Source: Candidatus Agathobaculum intestinipullorum (GTDB lineage: Bacteria; Bacillota; Clostridia; Oscillospirales; Butyricicoccaceae). From it: a stretch of DNA of 33,903 nucleotides. A program made the position numbers and the translations under genes. How positions within the stretch are numbered: the first letter of the stretch is position 1; each line of letters starts with the position of its first letter. This document shows positions 1-7,909 of the stretch, in pieces. The DNA lies in NCBI GenBank assembly GCA_019117485.1, contig DWZQ01000012.1:1-33903 (forward strand), written 5' to 3'. The notes beneath the pieces were generated by a model. That model was given only the letters and a program-made list of their open reading frames with translations. It made no database searches and was not told the origin of the DNA.

Positions 1-1187
1 TACTTGCACAGCTCGTCGCGCTCGACGATGATCGCCTCGCCCATGCCGCCGCCGATGCACATCGTGGCCAGACCGATGGTCAGGTCGCGCTTGATCATTT
101 CGTACAGCAGGGTGGTGGTGATACGGCAGCCGGCCGCGCCGATCGGGTGGCCCAGTGCGATTGCGCCGCCGTTGACGTTGACCTTGTCCATGTCGAAGCC
201 GAGTTCACGGTTAACCGCAGCAGCCTGCGCAGCAAACGCCTCGTTGGACTCGATCAGGTCGAGGTCAGCAACGGTCAGGCCGGCACGCTTCAGTGCCTGA
301 CGGGTAGACTCGATCGGGCCGATACCCATGATGGACGGGTCGCAGCCGACGGAGCCGAACGCACGGATCTTAGCCAGCGGCTTGAGGCCGTGAGCCTTGA
401 CGAAGTCCTCGGACGCGATGATCATCGCAGCGCCAGCGTCGTTGATGCCGGAGGCGTTACCAGCGGTAACGGTGCCGTCCTTCTTGAACGCCGGACGCAG
501 CTTTGCCAGACCCTCGAGCGTGGTCTGCGGGCGGCAATGCTCGTCGGTGTCGAATACGACGGTTTCCTTCTTCTTCTTGACTTCGATCGGGGTGATCTCG
601 TCCTTGAACTTGCCATCAGCGATCGCCTTGGCAGCCTTCATCTGGGATTCATAGCCGATCTGGTCCTGCATCTCACGGGTGATGCCGTACTGCTCGGCAA
701 CGTTTTCCGCAGTGATGCCCATGTGGTACTGGTTGAACACGTCGAATACGCCGTCGTAAACCATCATATCGACGAACTTTACGTCGTTCATACGGGCGCC
801 CCAGCGCATGTTGCGGGAGATGTACGGCGCACCGGACATGGACTCGCAGCCGCCGACCAGCATCATCTGGTCTTCGCCCGAGCGGATGATCTGAGAGCCG
901 AGCGAGATGGCGCGCATCGAGGACGCGCAAACCTTGTTGAGGGTCATTGCGGGGGTCTCAAGCGGCATGCCGATGCCGAGCGAAACCTGACGGGCTACGT
1001 TCTGGCCAACGCCGCCCTGCAGCACCTGGCCGAACAGGACTTCGTCGATCGCGGCCTTGTCAACGCCGGCGCGCTCTACCGCAGCGTTTGCGGCAGCAAT
1101 GCCCAGCTGGGCAGCGGGTACGTCACGCAGGGTACCGCCGTAAGTGCCGATGGCGGTGCGGGCAGCAGAACAGATGTAAACGTTCAT
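1..1187 (-). CDS. thl: Acetyl-CoA C-acetyltransferase (thiolase), last base or bases cut by window edge
   Basis: Condenses two acetyl-CoA to acetoacetyl-CoA in the cytoplasm, the first step of butyrate synthesis. Translation from the ATG at 1187 gives 395 residues, the normal length for this family, and then the two bases TA, so only the end of a probable stop codon is missing. The thiolase signatures are all present: the acyl-accepting Cys at about residue 87 (NKVCASSMRA), the GHPIGAAG motif with His347, and the general-base Cys377 in CIGGGMGEA. The gene is separated from the upstream pct gene by 181 bp that hold its own promoter and a Rex operator, so it can be expressed independently of the 4-hydroxybutyrate genes. 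The alternative, a degradative 3-ketoacyl-CoA thiolase, is less likely in this context. Confidence 0.95.
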   Translation of the reverse strand, partial: MNVYICSAARTAIGTYGGTLRDVPAAQLGIAAANAAVERAGVDKAAIDEVLFGQVLQGGVGQNVARQVSLGIGMPLETPAMTLNKVCASSMRAISLGSQIIRSGEDQMMLVGGCESMSGAPYISRNMRWGARMNDVKFVDMMVYDGVFDVFNQYHMGITAENVAEQYGITREMQDQIGYESQMKAAKAIADGKFKDEITPIEVKKKKETVVFDTDEHCRPQTTLEGLAKLRPAFKKDGTVTAGNASGINDAGAAMIIASEDFVKAHGLKPLAKIRAFGSVGCDPSIMGIGPIESTRQALKRAGLTVADLDLIESNEAFAAQAAAVNRELGFDMDKVNVNGGAIALGHPIGAAGCRITTTLLYEMIKRDLTIGLATMCIGGGMGEAIIVERDELCK

Positions 1188-1262
1188 TTGGCTGTTACTC
1201 CTTTTCTTCTCGGGCACCGGACGCACCGGTGCCGTGGTGATACTTCTTTCGAGTTCGTTAAT

Positions 1263-1290
1263 ATTTTATCAAGTCTGCGGAAAAATGCAA
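1263..1290 (-). promoter_or_regulatory. Candidate thl promoter
   Basis: On the minus strand TTGCAT (1285-1290) and TAAAAT (1263-1268) are separated by 16 bp, about 75 bp ahead of the thl start codon. The Rex operator lies 16 bp upstream of this -35 box, so a second promoter overlapping the operator is also possible, but none is clear by eye. Confidence 0.6.
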
Positions 1291-1306
1291 GGGGTTTTAT
1301 GAAAGT

Positions 1307-1324
1307 TTGTTAAACACTTAACAA
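1307..1324. promoter_or_regulatory. Rex (NADH/NAD+ redox repressor) operator upstream of thl
   Basis: The palindrome TTGTTAAACACTTAACAA is an exact match to the clostridial Rex consensus TTGTTAA-N4-TTAACAA. Rex is known to repress thl and butyrate/alcohol genes in clostridia when NADH is low. Its position between pct and thl, next to the thl promoter, points to thl as the target. The rex gene itself is not in this window. Confidence 0.8.
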
Positions 1325-1368
1325 ATTAACCATAATCTGTACAAGAAACGCAAGCAAACAACCGGCAG

Positions 1369-2937
1369 TTAATCGTTTGCCAGTCCCATCAGCTCTTCGT
1401 GGAAGATACGGCTGTCCATCAGCTTGATCGAACCGTCAGGCTGGTAAGCGATTTTCGGCTCAAAATCCATCTGATCGAGCACCTGCGTTTGCAGGTCGAT
1501 GCCGGGCGCAATTTCGATGAGGGTGACGCCTTCGGGGCGAAGCTCAAACACGGCGCGCTCGGTGATGTACAGGACGGGCTGGTGTACTTCGTTGGCGTAA
1601 TCGCCCGAGAAGGTGATGTGCTCGACCTGCTTGACAAACTTCTTCTTGGCGCCTTCCTGCGTGATGACGAGTTTACCGTCCTCGCAGGCGGTTTTGAGGC
1701 CCTTGGCGGTAAAAGTACCGCAGTATACGACCTTTTTGGCGTTCTGGGTGATGTCGATGAAGCCGCCTGCACCGGCCAGACGGGTGCCGAACTTGGAAAC
1801 GTTCAGGTCGCCGTTAGGTGCGGTTTCGGCAAGGCCGAGGAATGCAACGTCAAGGCCACCGCCCTGATAGAAGTCAAACTGTACGTTGTGCGGGATGATG
1901 CACATCGCGTTGGCCGCTGCGCCGAACTGGGTGCCACCGTAGGGCACGCCCGCGATCGAGCCAGCCTCGACGGTCAGTGTCATCTTGTCCGAGATGCCCT
2001 CTTCCGCAGCGACGTTAGCGATCTTCTCCGGTGCGCCGGTGCCGAGGTTGACGATTGCATCGGGCGGCAGTTCCATGGCTGCGCGGCGGGCGATGATCTT
2101 CTTGGCATCCATCGGGATGGGCGGGATTGCATCAACCGGGATGCGGAACTCGCCGGTCAGTGCGCCGTCGTACGGCATGCCGAGGCACTGCATGTTTTCC
2201 TCGTCCGAGCCGATGACGACTGAGTCGACGTAGATACCCGGGATAGCGACCAGCTTCGGGTCAAGCGAGCCGCCCTGTACGATCTTCTCGACCTGTACGA
2301 TGACCTTGCCGCCCGAGTTTTTGCACGCCTGTGCCATCGCGGTGACGTCCAGCGGGCCGATTTCTCTATGTACGGTGCAGTTGCCGTATTCGTCGCAGTA
2401 GGATGCGCGCAGGAACACGACGTTGATCGGGAAGCCCTTGTACAGCAGGCGCTCCTGTCCTTCAATATTGACGATCTTGACCAGATCTTCCTTGGTTACG
2501 TCATTGAGCTTGCCGCCGCCGTTGCGCGGGTCGGCAAAGGTCTTGAGGCCGACGTGGGTGATCGTGCCGATGTTGTGCGCGGCGATATCGCGGTACATGT
2601 GCGAAATAACGCCCTGCGGCAGGTTATAGGCTTCGATCTTATTGTTCAGCGCCAGCTCGCCCAGACGGGGCGCGCGGTCCCAGTGGCCGCCGATAACACG
2701 CTTGACCATGCCCTCATGGCCATAGTGGTCGCCGCCGGTGCCGTCGCGGTGGCCCTGACCGGCTGCAAAGAACAGGGTCAGGTCACAAGGATGGCCGGTT
2801 TCGAGGAAGCGTTTTTCCAGCGCTTTGGACAGGGTTTCCGGGCAGGCACAGCTGACAAAACCGCCGGTGGCGATGGTGTCGCCGTCCTGTACCTTGAGCG
2901 CAGCCTCTTCCGCCGAGATAATGCTTACTTTCTTCAT
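1369..2937 (-). CDS. pct: Acyl-CoA:acetate CoA-transferase of the propionate CoA-transferase (Pct/YdiF) type
   Basis: Moves CoA between short-chain acids such as acetate, propionate or butyrate and probably 4-hydroxybutyrate. The start ATG at 2937 follows GAGGAGG and gives 522 residues, close to the 524 of Clostridium propionicum Pct. The catalytic glutamate falls at residue 324 in TVEAGSIAGVPYGG, the number known for the C. propionicum enzyme, and the N-terminal GGFV and NLGTGAPEKIA glycine loops are present. It is a class I transferase with both halves fused. It lies in the cluster that makes and dehydrates 4-hydroxybutyryl-CoA, so activation of 4-hydroxybutyrate is a likely role; this is inferred from context. 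A longer in-frame start upstream would run into the intergenic hairpin and lacks a ribosome binding site. Confidence 0.9.
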   Translation of the reverse strand: MKKVSIISAEEAALKVQDGDTIATGGFVSCACPETLSKALEKRFLETGHPCDLTLFFAAGQGHRDGTGGDHYGHEGMVKRVIGGHWDRAPRLGELALNNKIEAYNLPQGVISHMYRDIAAHNIGTITHVGLKTFADPRNGGGKLNDVTKEDLVKIVNIEGQERLLYKGFPINVVFLRASYCDEYGNCTVHREIGPLDVTAMAQACKNSGGKVIVQVEKIVQGGSLDPKLVAIPGIYVDSVVIGSDEENMQCLGMPYDGALTGEFRIPVDAIPPIPMDAKKIIARRAAMELPPDAIVNLGTGAPEKIANVAAEEGISDKMTLTVEAGSIAGVPYGGTQFGAAANAMCIIPHNVQFDFYQGGGLDVAFLGLAETAPNGDLNVSKFGTRLAGAGGFIDITQNAKKVVYCGTFTAKGLKTACEDGKLVITQEGAKKKFVKQVEHITFSGDYANEVHQPVLYITERAVFELRPEGVTLIEIAPGIDLQTQVLDQMDFEPKIAYQPDGSIKLMDSRIFHEELMGLAND

Positions 2938-2961
2938 TTCTATCATCCTCCTCACAGTGAT

Positions 2962-2985
2962 CACAGCCGCGCGGGCACGGCTGTG
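2962..2985. other. Intergenic hairpin between the Cys-rich gene and pct
   Basis: CACAGCCG and CGGCTGTG form an 8-bp perfect stem with an 8-nt loop. No T-run follows on the minus strand, so it is not a standard terminator. It may protect or define the 5' end of a processed pct message. Confidence 0.5.
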
Positions 2986-2989
2986 CAAT

Positions 2990-3256
2990 CTACGCCAGTT
3001 GCCGGATCGTTTCGATGGCTTGCTCAATGCCGTCCTTGGCGTCAAGGATGACGCGGTGTGCGGCGTTGATATCCTCGTACAGGTAGGAGCAGCCTGTACA
3101 GCCCCGGATGATCAGCAGGACGTCATATTGGGCGCCGTCCTCTGGGTAGGAGAATGAGGCGGCGTCCGAAAGGGAGGTGCACACAGTGCGGTAGGCCTCC
3201 CCGCGATCGAAGCGGGGGTTGCAGCCGCCGCAGAATTTGACTGTGCAGCGCAGCAT
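2990..3256 (-). CDS. Small Cys-rich protein of the 4-hydroxybutyrate cluster
   Basis: An 88-residue protein starting at the ATG at 3256, 11 nt after AAAGGAGG. It begins MLRCTVKFCGGCNPRFDR and carries a second cluster RGCTGCSYLYED near residue 52, so it has six cysteines, four of them in two CxxC pairs. There is no membrane segment. The pattern recalls small metal- or Fe-S-binding proteins with a CGGC motif, but I cannot assign a family. It is co-directional with abfD upstream and pct downstream and lies between them with short gaps, so it is probably cotranscribed. A role in cluster assembly or electron transfer for the dehydratase is conceivable but is only context inference. Confidence 0.8.
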   Translation of the reverse strand: MLRCTVKFCGGCNPRFDRGEAYRTVCTSLSDAASFSYPEDGAQYDVLLIIRGCTGCSYLYEDINAAHRVILDAKDGIEQAIETIRQLA

Positions 3257-3293
3257 GGTGCGTTGAGCCTCCTTTGGCAGGGATATTGCAAAC

Positions 3294-3325
3294 ATAGGCA
3301 CCCACGGTGCCCCATGAGTGCCTAT
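3294..3325. other. Intergenic hairpin downstream of abfD
   Basis: ATAGGCAC and GTGCCTAT pair over 8 bp, with a nested GGCACC/GGTGCC alternative inside. It lies 15 bp after the abfD stop on the minus strand and has no following T-run. It is probably a partial terminator or an mRNA-stability structure. Confidence 0.5.
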
Positions 3326-3339
3326 GATATGCGCAGAGA

Positions 3340-4785
3340 TTACTGGATGCGGGCAATCTTCTTTGCCAGTTCCTTCTTCATCTCAAGATTGGACTGACGG
3401 GCAATCATGATGCGCTGAGCCTGGGGCGAACCTGCGCCGTGCATGGACTCCGGCAGATAGCCGACAGCGGCAGTGCCCATCGTCATATTCTCGATCAGGC
3501 GCAGGACACGCATGCGGTCCTCGGTGGGTACAGAGGCCACGCCCTTGAGGTATTTTTCGATGTAGGGCTTGAGAGCCGGGTTGCGGTAGTCTGCTTCGGA
3601 GGGCTGGGTCACCATCAGGCCGCCCGCAAGATCCTGCGCCAGACGCGCGATCTCATACGGGAAGCGGGTGACGTTCTGCTTGCAGACGTTCGCGAGCAGC
3701 AGGTCGATCAGGTAGTTGCCCGCCTTGGTCTTGGTGCCCTGAGAAGAGCATGCGATGCCGCAGCAGTACAGGGTCTCGTTCAGGTGGGTCATTTCGATCA
3801 GCTTGTCTTTGACGTGGGAAGCCTTGGACGAGCCTGCCATATCGCCGGCCAGCGCGGTCGCGCCGATCAGCACGTCGCCTACGCCGACCTTGCAGCCGCC
3901 GTAGGACTGGCGGTGATAGCCTGCAAAGCGCTCAACGATCATGCCTGCAAACTTGACCTCGCCGTTGAGGAAGATGCGGTCGTTCGGAACGAATACATGG
4001 TCGAAGATGACCAGCACTTCGTGGCCGCCGTACACCTTGTTGCCTACGTCGATGTCGTTGTACTGCTCGGTCTTGCGGGTGTCGCAGGACTGACGGCCGT
4101 AGATCAGCGTGATGCCTTCGGAGTCGGTCGGGATCGCGAAGGAGATCGCGTAGTCCTCGTCGCCCTCACGCATCGAGATCGTCGGCATAACCAGCACTTC
4201 GTGGCTGTTTACAAAGCCGGTCTGGTGTGCCTTGGCGCCGGTGACGTAAACGCCGTCCGCGGTGCGCTCGACAACGTGCAGGAACAGGTCGGGGTCGGCT
4301 TGCTTGGACGGAGCCAGCGAACGGTCGCCCTTAACGTCGGTCATTGCGCCGTCAACGGCGAGGTCCTCTTCCTGTACGCGGGTGAGGAACTTGACGAAGT
4401 TTTCGTGATACTTGGTGCCGCAGGCCTCGTCGATTTCATAGGTGGAGGAGAACACCGCGTTCATGGCGTCCATACCAACGCAGCGCTGGAAGCAGGCAGC
4501 CGTTTTCTGGCCGAGCAGGCGCTGCATCTTGACCTTGCGGATCAGGTCGTCGGTCGACTGGTGCATGTGGGTGAAGCGGTTGATCTTCTTGCCCGTGATG
4601 TGGGAAGTTGCGGTCATCAGGTCTTCGTACTGGGGATCCTCGGCCAGCTCATAGGTGGCGGCAAAGGAGTTGAGCGAGGGGCGGATGACCGGGTCGTCCA
4701 CCGGATTTTCCACCTTCTCACCGAACATATACAGATTGAGCTTCAGCTTGCGCAGGGACTCAATGTACTGGTCTTTGGTCATCAT
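3340..4785 (-). CDS. abfD: 4-hydroxybutyryl-CoA dehydratase / vinylacetyl-CoA isomerase
   Basis: Dehydrates 4-hydroxybutyryl-CoA to crotonyl-CoA by a radical mechanism with FAD and a [4Fe-4S] cluster. The predicted 481-residue protein matches the roughly 490 residues of the Clostridium aminobutyricum enzyme. The four cluster ligands are visible at C98 and C102 (ACFQRCVGMD), H291 and C298 (GYHRQSYGGCKVG), one residue off the published C99, C103, H292 and C299. The start is one of two adjacent ATG codons (4785 or 4782) after AGAAAGGA; the TTG further upstream is too close to that site. A strong hairpin terminator separates it from the 4-hydroxybutyrate dehydrogenase gene upstream, so its expression is probably lower than, or uncoupled from, that gene. 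The enzyme is oxygen sensitive, in keeping with a strict anaerobe. Confidence 0.96.
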   Translation of the reverse strand: MMTKDQYIESLRKLKLNLYMFGEKVENPVDDPVIRPSLNSFAATYELAEDPQYEDLMTATSHITGKKINRFTHMHQSTDDLIRKVKMQRLLGQKTAACFQRCVGMDAMNAVFSSTYEIDEACGTKYHENFVKFLTRVQEEDLAVDGAMTDVKGDRSLAPSKQADPDLFLHVVERTADGVYVTGAKAHQTGFVNSHEVLVMPTISMREGDEDYAISFAIPTDSEGITLIYGRQSCDTRKTEQYNDIDVGNKVYGGHEVLVIFDHVFVPNDRIFLNGEVKFAGMIVERFAGYHRQSYGGCKVGVGDVLIGATALAGDMAGSSKASHVKDKLIEMTHLNETLYCCGIACSSQGTKTKAGNYLIDLLLANVCKQNVTRFPYEIARLAQDLAGGLMVTQPSEADYRNPALKPYIEKYLKGVASVPTEDRMRVLRLIENMTMGTAAVGYLPESMHGAGSPQAQRIMIARQSNLEMKKELAKKIARIQ

Positions 4786-4850
4786 AGCGATCAAGTATCC
4801 TTTCTCTTAGTCAATCTTGCGGGAACCCGCTGTGCGCGGGGTACCAGACA

Positions 4851-4890
4851 GAAAAAACAGGGCGGGGAACGCGGGGGTCCCCGCCCTGTT
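4851..4890 (-). terminator. Internal terminator between 4hbD and abfD
   Basis: On the minus strand AACAGGGCGGGG pairs with CCCCGCCCTGTT (12 bp, 11-nt loop) and TTTTTT follows. It is a canonical intrinsic terminator inside what looks like one operon. No clear promoter is visible between it and abfD, so read-through is implied. Confidence 0.8.
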
Positions 4891-4911
4891 CAGGCGAAAC
4901 GCTTTCTGGAA

Positions 4912-6093
4912 TCAGAAGCATTCGCGGTATACGCGCTCGCTCAGCTCAATGCTCCACGGGCGGTAGGAGTTGGTAATCAGGCGCTGCTGATTTGCCTCTA
5001 CCGAAACCGGGAAGCTCTTGATGTCCTCTTCCTTAAAGCCGTACTCATGCAGCGGCTTGAGCGGGAGAACCTTTTCGAGCGTAACGTTCAGGGTGCGCAG
5101 GGCGTCGTCCTTGGTGCAGCCCAGGCAGCGTGCAACGATTTCCTTGAACTTGCCAAGTTCGCCGTTCGGCTCGTACTCGTCGTACAGCTCGAGGATCTTG
5201 CCGAACAGGGCATAGTTCGATTCGCCGTGCGGGACATGGTAGGTGCCGCCGAGCGGGAAGGACATGCCGTGTACGGTTGCGCAGCCGGCCTTCAGGAACG
5301 CGATGCCGGCGAACAGGGAAGCGGTAACGAACTCACCGAGGTAGTCGATGCGAGCGTCCGGGCCTTCCAGTGCGATGCGGCGGAAGCCTTCGAGGATCAT
5401 TTCCATTGCCTTAACCGAGTACATTTCGGAGGTAACGGTCTTGCGGTGCGGGGACAGGAAGGACTCGGTCGCGTGGATCAGCGCGTCGATCGCAGAAGCG
5501 GCAAACGGCTTGTAGGGCAGGGTCTTGAGCAGATCCGGAACCAGACAAACCTTGTTCGGGATGATATCGTCAGAAACCAGACCGAGCTTGGTCTCGCCGC
5601 CGGTCGGCTTGCCGTCCTTCTCGTCCTTAACGATGGCAACCGAAATGTTGGTCACTTCAGAACCGGTGCCGCAGGTGGTCGGGATTGCGATTACTTCCTT
5701 TTCATGTACCACAGGCTCGCGCTTGAAGTACAGCTCATGTACAGAGGACGGGCGCTTGCAGCCGAGCAGCTTGCAAAGGTCCATGATAGCGCCGCCGCCG
5801 ACAGCGATAACGCGGTCATAGGAATCATACGGAATGGCCTCGTACATGGTTTCGATCATAGCCTCGGAGGGCTCGCCTGCACCAAACTTCTCCTGGAAAA
5901 CGAACTTGCTCTTCAGGCCAAGCTCCTCCATGAAGGGCTTGTAGATGAATTCGTTGGTCAGGACGACGTCGCGCTCACCGAGTTTGAACTCGGCGGCAAA
6001 ATCGCCAAAGTTTGCAAACTTGTAAATGGTGGGGGCGATGATGATCTCTCTCTTGTCCTGCATCAGGGAGGCACTGAAAGCATCCATAGCCAT
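4912..6093 (-). CDS. 4hbD: NAD-dependent 4-hydroxybutyrate dehydrogenase (iron-containing alcohol dehydrogenase family)
   Basis: Interconverts succinate semialdehyde and 4-hydroxybutyrate, linking GABA or succinate metabolism to butyrate. The 393-residue protein shows the family's GGGAIMDLCK nucleotide loop (98-108), the TTCGTGSEVT motif (139-148), and a complete set of metal ligands D203, H207, H275 and H289. The start chosen is ATG 6093, 11 nt after GGAG; the internal Met at codon 3 is also possible. It is first in the minus-strand 4-hydroxybutyrate operon, with a good promoter 86 bp upstream. The neighbours abfD and a CoA-transferase support the 4-hydroxybutyrate assignment over other iron alcohol dehydrogenases. 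Confidence 0.93.
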   Translation of the reverse strand: MAMDAFSASLMQDKREIIIAPTIYKFANFGDFAAEFKLGERDVVLTNEFIYKPFMEELGLKSKFVFQEKFGAGEPSEAMIETMYEAIPYDSYDRVIAVGGGAIMDLCKLLGCKRPSSVHELYFKREPVVHEKEVIAIPTTCGTGSEVTNISVAIVKDEKDGKPTGGETKLGLVSDDIIPNKVCLVPDLLKTLPYKPFAASAIDALIHATESFLSPHRKTVTSEMYSVKAMEMILEGFRRIALEGPDARIDYLGEFVTASLFAGIAFLKAGCATVHGMSFPLGGTYHVPHGESNYALFGKILELYDEYEPNGELGKFKEIVARCLGCTKDDALRTLNVTLEKVLPLKPLHEYGFKEEDIKSFPVSVEANQQRLITNSYRPWSIELSERVYRECF

Positions 6094-6178
6094 AGTTGAT
6101 ACATCTCCATTCTTTAATTTTGTAAAAGGCCGTGCGGGCTTTTATATCTTTGGCAGGACAATTTTGCCCTGTGCTTTT

Positions 6179-6207
6179 ATTGTAGCAAATCTATGCCACC
6201 ACTTCAA
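6179..6207 (-). promoter_or_regulatory. Promoter of the 4-hydroxybutyrate operon
   Basis: On the minus strand TTGAAG (6202-6207) and TACAAT (6179-6184) are 17 bp apart. It predicts an untranslated leader of about 75 nt, which contains an imperfect inverted repeat (6124-6145). No Rex-like site is visible here, unlike at thl and but. The rest of 6094-6270 has no gene. Confidence 0.75.
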
Positions 6208-6270
6208 CACAAACAAACAAAAAAATCATCAAAAAATAACCAAGCGTTCCTGTACAAAAAGACAATAAAA

Positions 6271-6296
6271 AATCCCGCATTCTTGAATACGGGATT
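6271..6296 (-). terminator. Terminator of the amino-acid ABC transporter operon
   Basis: AATCCCG and CGGGATT form a 7-bp stem, extended by ATTC/GAAT inside it. TTTTTTATTG follows on the minus strand. It lies 79 bp after the stop codon of the ATPase gene. Confidence 0.8.
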
Positions 6297-6375
6297 ATTT
6301 TATCGTATTTATACCGATTTGTAAATGGGTACTTGGTGGAAATTGACGAAAAGTTTTTGTATCTGCTACCGCTCT

Positions 6376-7164
6376 TTAGTTGTTTTGTGAAAAACGGCTC
6401 AAAAATGCCTTTGTGCGCTCATTCTGGGTATTTTCAAACAGTTCGGCAGGCGTACCCTCTTCAACGATCACACCGCCGTCCATGAACAGCACATGATCGG
6501 CAACGTCGCGCGCAAAAGCCATTTCGTGCGTGACGATGATCATTGTGGTGTGCTGTTCGGCCAGCGAGCGGATGACCTTGAGCACTTCGCCGGTCAGTTC
6601 GGGGTCGAGCGCCGAGGTCGGTTCGTCGAAGCACAGGATGTCGGGATGGAGGGCGAGCGCGCGCGCGATCGCGACGCGCTGCTGCTGTCCGCCGGACAGC
6701 TGGTGCGGGTAGTGGCTCATACGGCCTTCGAGGCTCATCTGGCTGAGCAGTTCCATCGCATGGCCTTCGATTTCCTCGTGGATGGCGCGCTTGTTCTGCT
6801 TGTAGTCCGGCCGCCCTTTGGCGAGCAGCAGGCTTGCCAGCATGACGTTTTCCAACGCAGTGTACTGCGGGAACAGGTTGAATGACTGGAATACCATGCC
6901 GAAATGCAGGCGTTTTTGCCGAATTTCCGCGTCCGATTTGGAAGCGTGGTCGGCGGCGTCGAACAGCGTCTCGCTATTGACTAGAATACGGCCGGCGTCC
7001 GGTGTTTCAAGGAAGTTTAGGCAGCGCAGCAGCGTCGTTTTGCCTGAACCACTGGAGCCGATGATAGCCAGCGCCTTGCCGCGCTCGAGCGAAAAGCTGA
7101 TGTCGTCGAGCACCTTGGTGGCGCCGAAGCTCTTGTTGATGTGTTGTACTTCCAGAATAGGCAT
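6376..7164 (-). CDS. Polar amino-acid ABC transporter, ATP-binding protein
   Basis: The 262-residue energising subunit of a GlnQ/HisP-type amino-acid importer. It has Walker A (GSSGSGKTT, residues 36-44), the Q-loop in [11 protein letters not shown], the ABC signature LSGGQQQR, Walker B with [12 protein letters not shown], and the switch His in [10 protein letters not shown]. The start is ATG 7164, 8 nt after AAGGAGG; an upstream GTG in frame overlaps that site. The permease and binding-protein genes lie immediately upstream in the same direction, with a 13-bp gap to the permease. Substrate cannot be read from the sequence; glutamine, glutamate, cystine or arginine are all possible. Confidence 0.95.
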   Translation of the reverse strand: MPILEVQHINKSFGATKVLDDISFSLERGKALAIIGSSGSGKTTLLRCLNFLETPDAGRILVNSETLFDAADHASKSDAEIRQKRLHFGMVFQSFNLFPQYTALENVMLASLLLAKGRPDYKQNKRAIHEEIEGHAMELLSQMSLEGRMSHYPHQLSGGQQQRVAIARALALHPDILCFDEPTSALDPELTGEVLKVIRSLAEQHTTMIIVTHEMAFARDVADHVLFMDGGVIVEEGTPAELFENTQNERTKAFLSRFSQNN

Positions 7165-7177
7165 ATTCGGCACCTCC

Positions 7178-7822
7178 TTATACGCGGAAATAGTCCATTT
7201 TCTTTTCCAGCCAGCCGAACAGCAGCGTCAAGATGCCGCAGAACAGCAGGAAGAACAGTGCGGTCGAGAACAGCGGCCAGATCAGGCCCTTGGTCGCGTA
7301 CTCTCTGCTCATCATGATGATTTCCTTGGTAGCGATGACATTGGCCAGCGCGGTGTCCTTGATGAGAGTCATAAATTCATTGCCCATCGGCGGGATGACA
7401 CGCTTGATGACCTGCAACAGCGTGACCTTAAAGAAGATCTGGCTCTTGGTCATGCCGAGCACCTGGCCGGCCTCATACTGGCCGCGCGGGATCGACTGAA
7501 TGCCGCCGCGATAAATTTCGGAAAAATAGCAGGCGTAGTTGATGACGAACGCCACACAGGCGGCGGTCACGCGGGGCAGCAAGTCGCCATCCCACAGCAG
7601 GCCGGGACCGTAGAAAATGATGATGATCTGTAGCATCAACGGCGTACCGCGGATGATCCAGACAAAGGTTTTAACAATGGCGCGCAGCGGTGTGAAGCGG
7701 CTCATCGAGCCGAATGAAATGATCAGCCCAAGCGGGAGCGCAAACAACAGCGTGACGAAAAAAATCTGGCAGTTGATACCAAAGGTTTTCGTCAGGCTGG
7801 CGAAAATAACAGAGGCAGACAT
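7178..7822 (-). CDS. Polar amino-acid ABC transporter, permease
   Basis: A 214-residue inner-membrane permease of the HisM/GlnP type with about five hydrophobic spans. The EAA loop, which docks the ATPase, is present as [18 protein letters not shown], followed by the Pro-rich RVIPP segment. The start is ATG 7822 preceded by GGAAAGGG; a TTG seven codons earlier is less likely. It lies between the ATPase and the binding-protein gene, and a hairpin separates it from the latter. As it is the only permease in the operon, it presumably works as a homodimer. Confidence 0.94.
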   Translation of the reverse strand: MSASVIFASLTKTFGINCQIFFVTLLFALPLGLIISFGSMSRFTPLRAIVKTFVWIIRGTPLMLQIIIIFYGPGLLWDGDLLPRVTAACVAFVINYACYFSEIYRGGIQSIPRGQYEAGQVLGMTKSQIFFKVTLLQVIKRVIPPMGNEFMTLIKDTALANVIATKEIIMMSREYATKGLIWPLFSTALFFLLFCGILTLLFGWLEKKMDYFRV

Positions 7823-7854
7823 GAAAAAATACCCTTTCCCCAAACAAAGGCAAG

Positions 7855-7881
7855 CGGGGCAGCATGGAAAATGCTGTCCCG
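7855..7881. other. Stabilising hairpin between binding-protein and permease genes
   Basis: CGGGGCAGCAT and ATGCTGTCCCG pair over 11 bp with one mismatch and a 5-nt loop. No long T-run follows on the minus strand. Such hairpins commonly allow more binding protein than permease from one transcript. Confidence 0.5.
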
Positions 7882-7909
7882 TCAGCCCTTAATTCTTATG
7901 TTACAAACC

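Noticed and set aside
147-1313. An open frame of 388 codons on the plus strand opposite thl
   Set aside because: It is antisense to a complete thiolase with all catalytic motifs and has low-complexity composition.
4803-4850. Separate promoter for abfD after the internal terminator
   Set aside because: No -10/-35 pair with reasonable spacing is visible on the minus strand in this GC-rich gap.
3439-6099. An open frame of 886 codons on the plus strand opposite abfD and 4hbD
   Set aside because: It is a shadow of two well-identified minus-strand genes, caused by GC-rich third positions; it lacks a ribosome binding site and any recognisable domain.
6124-6145. Imperfect hairpin in the 4hbD leader as a possible riboswitch or attenuator
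   Set aside because: The stem has a central mismatch, no aptamer-like conserved blocks are seen, and no convincing T-run follows it.
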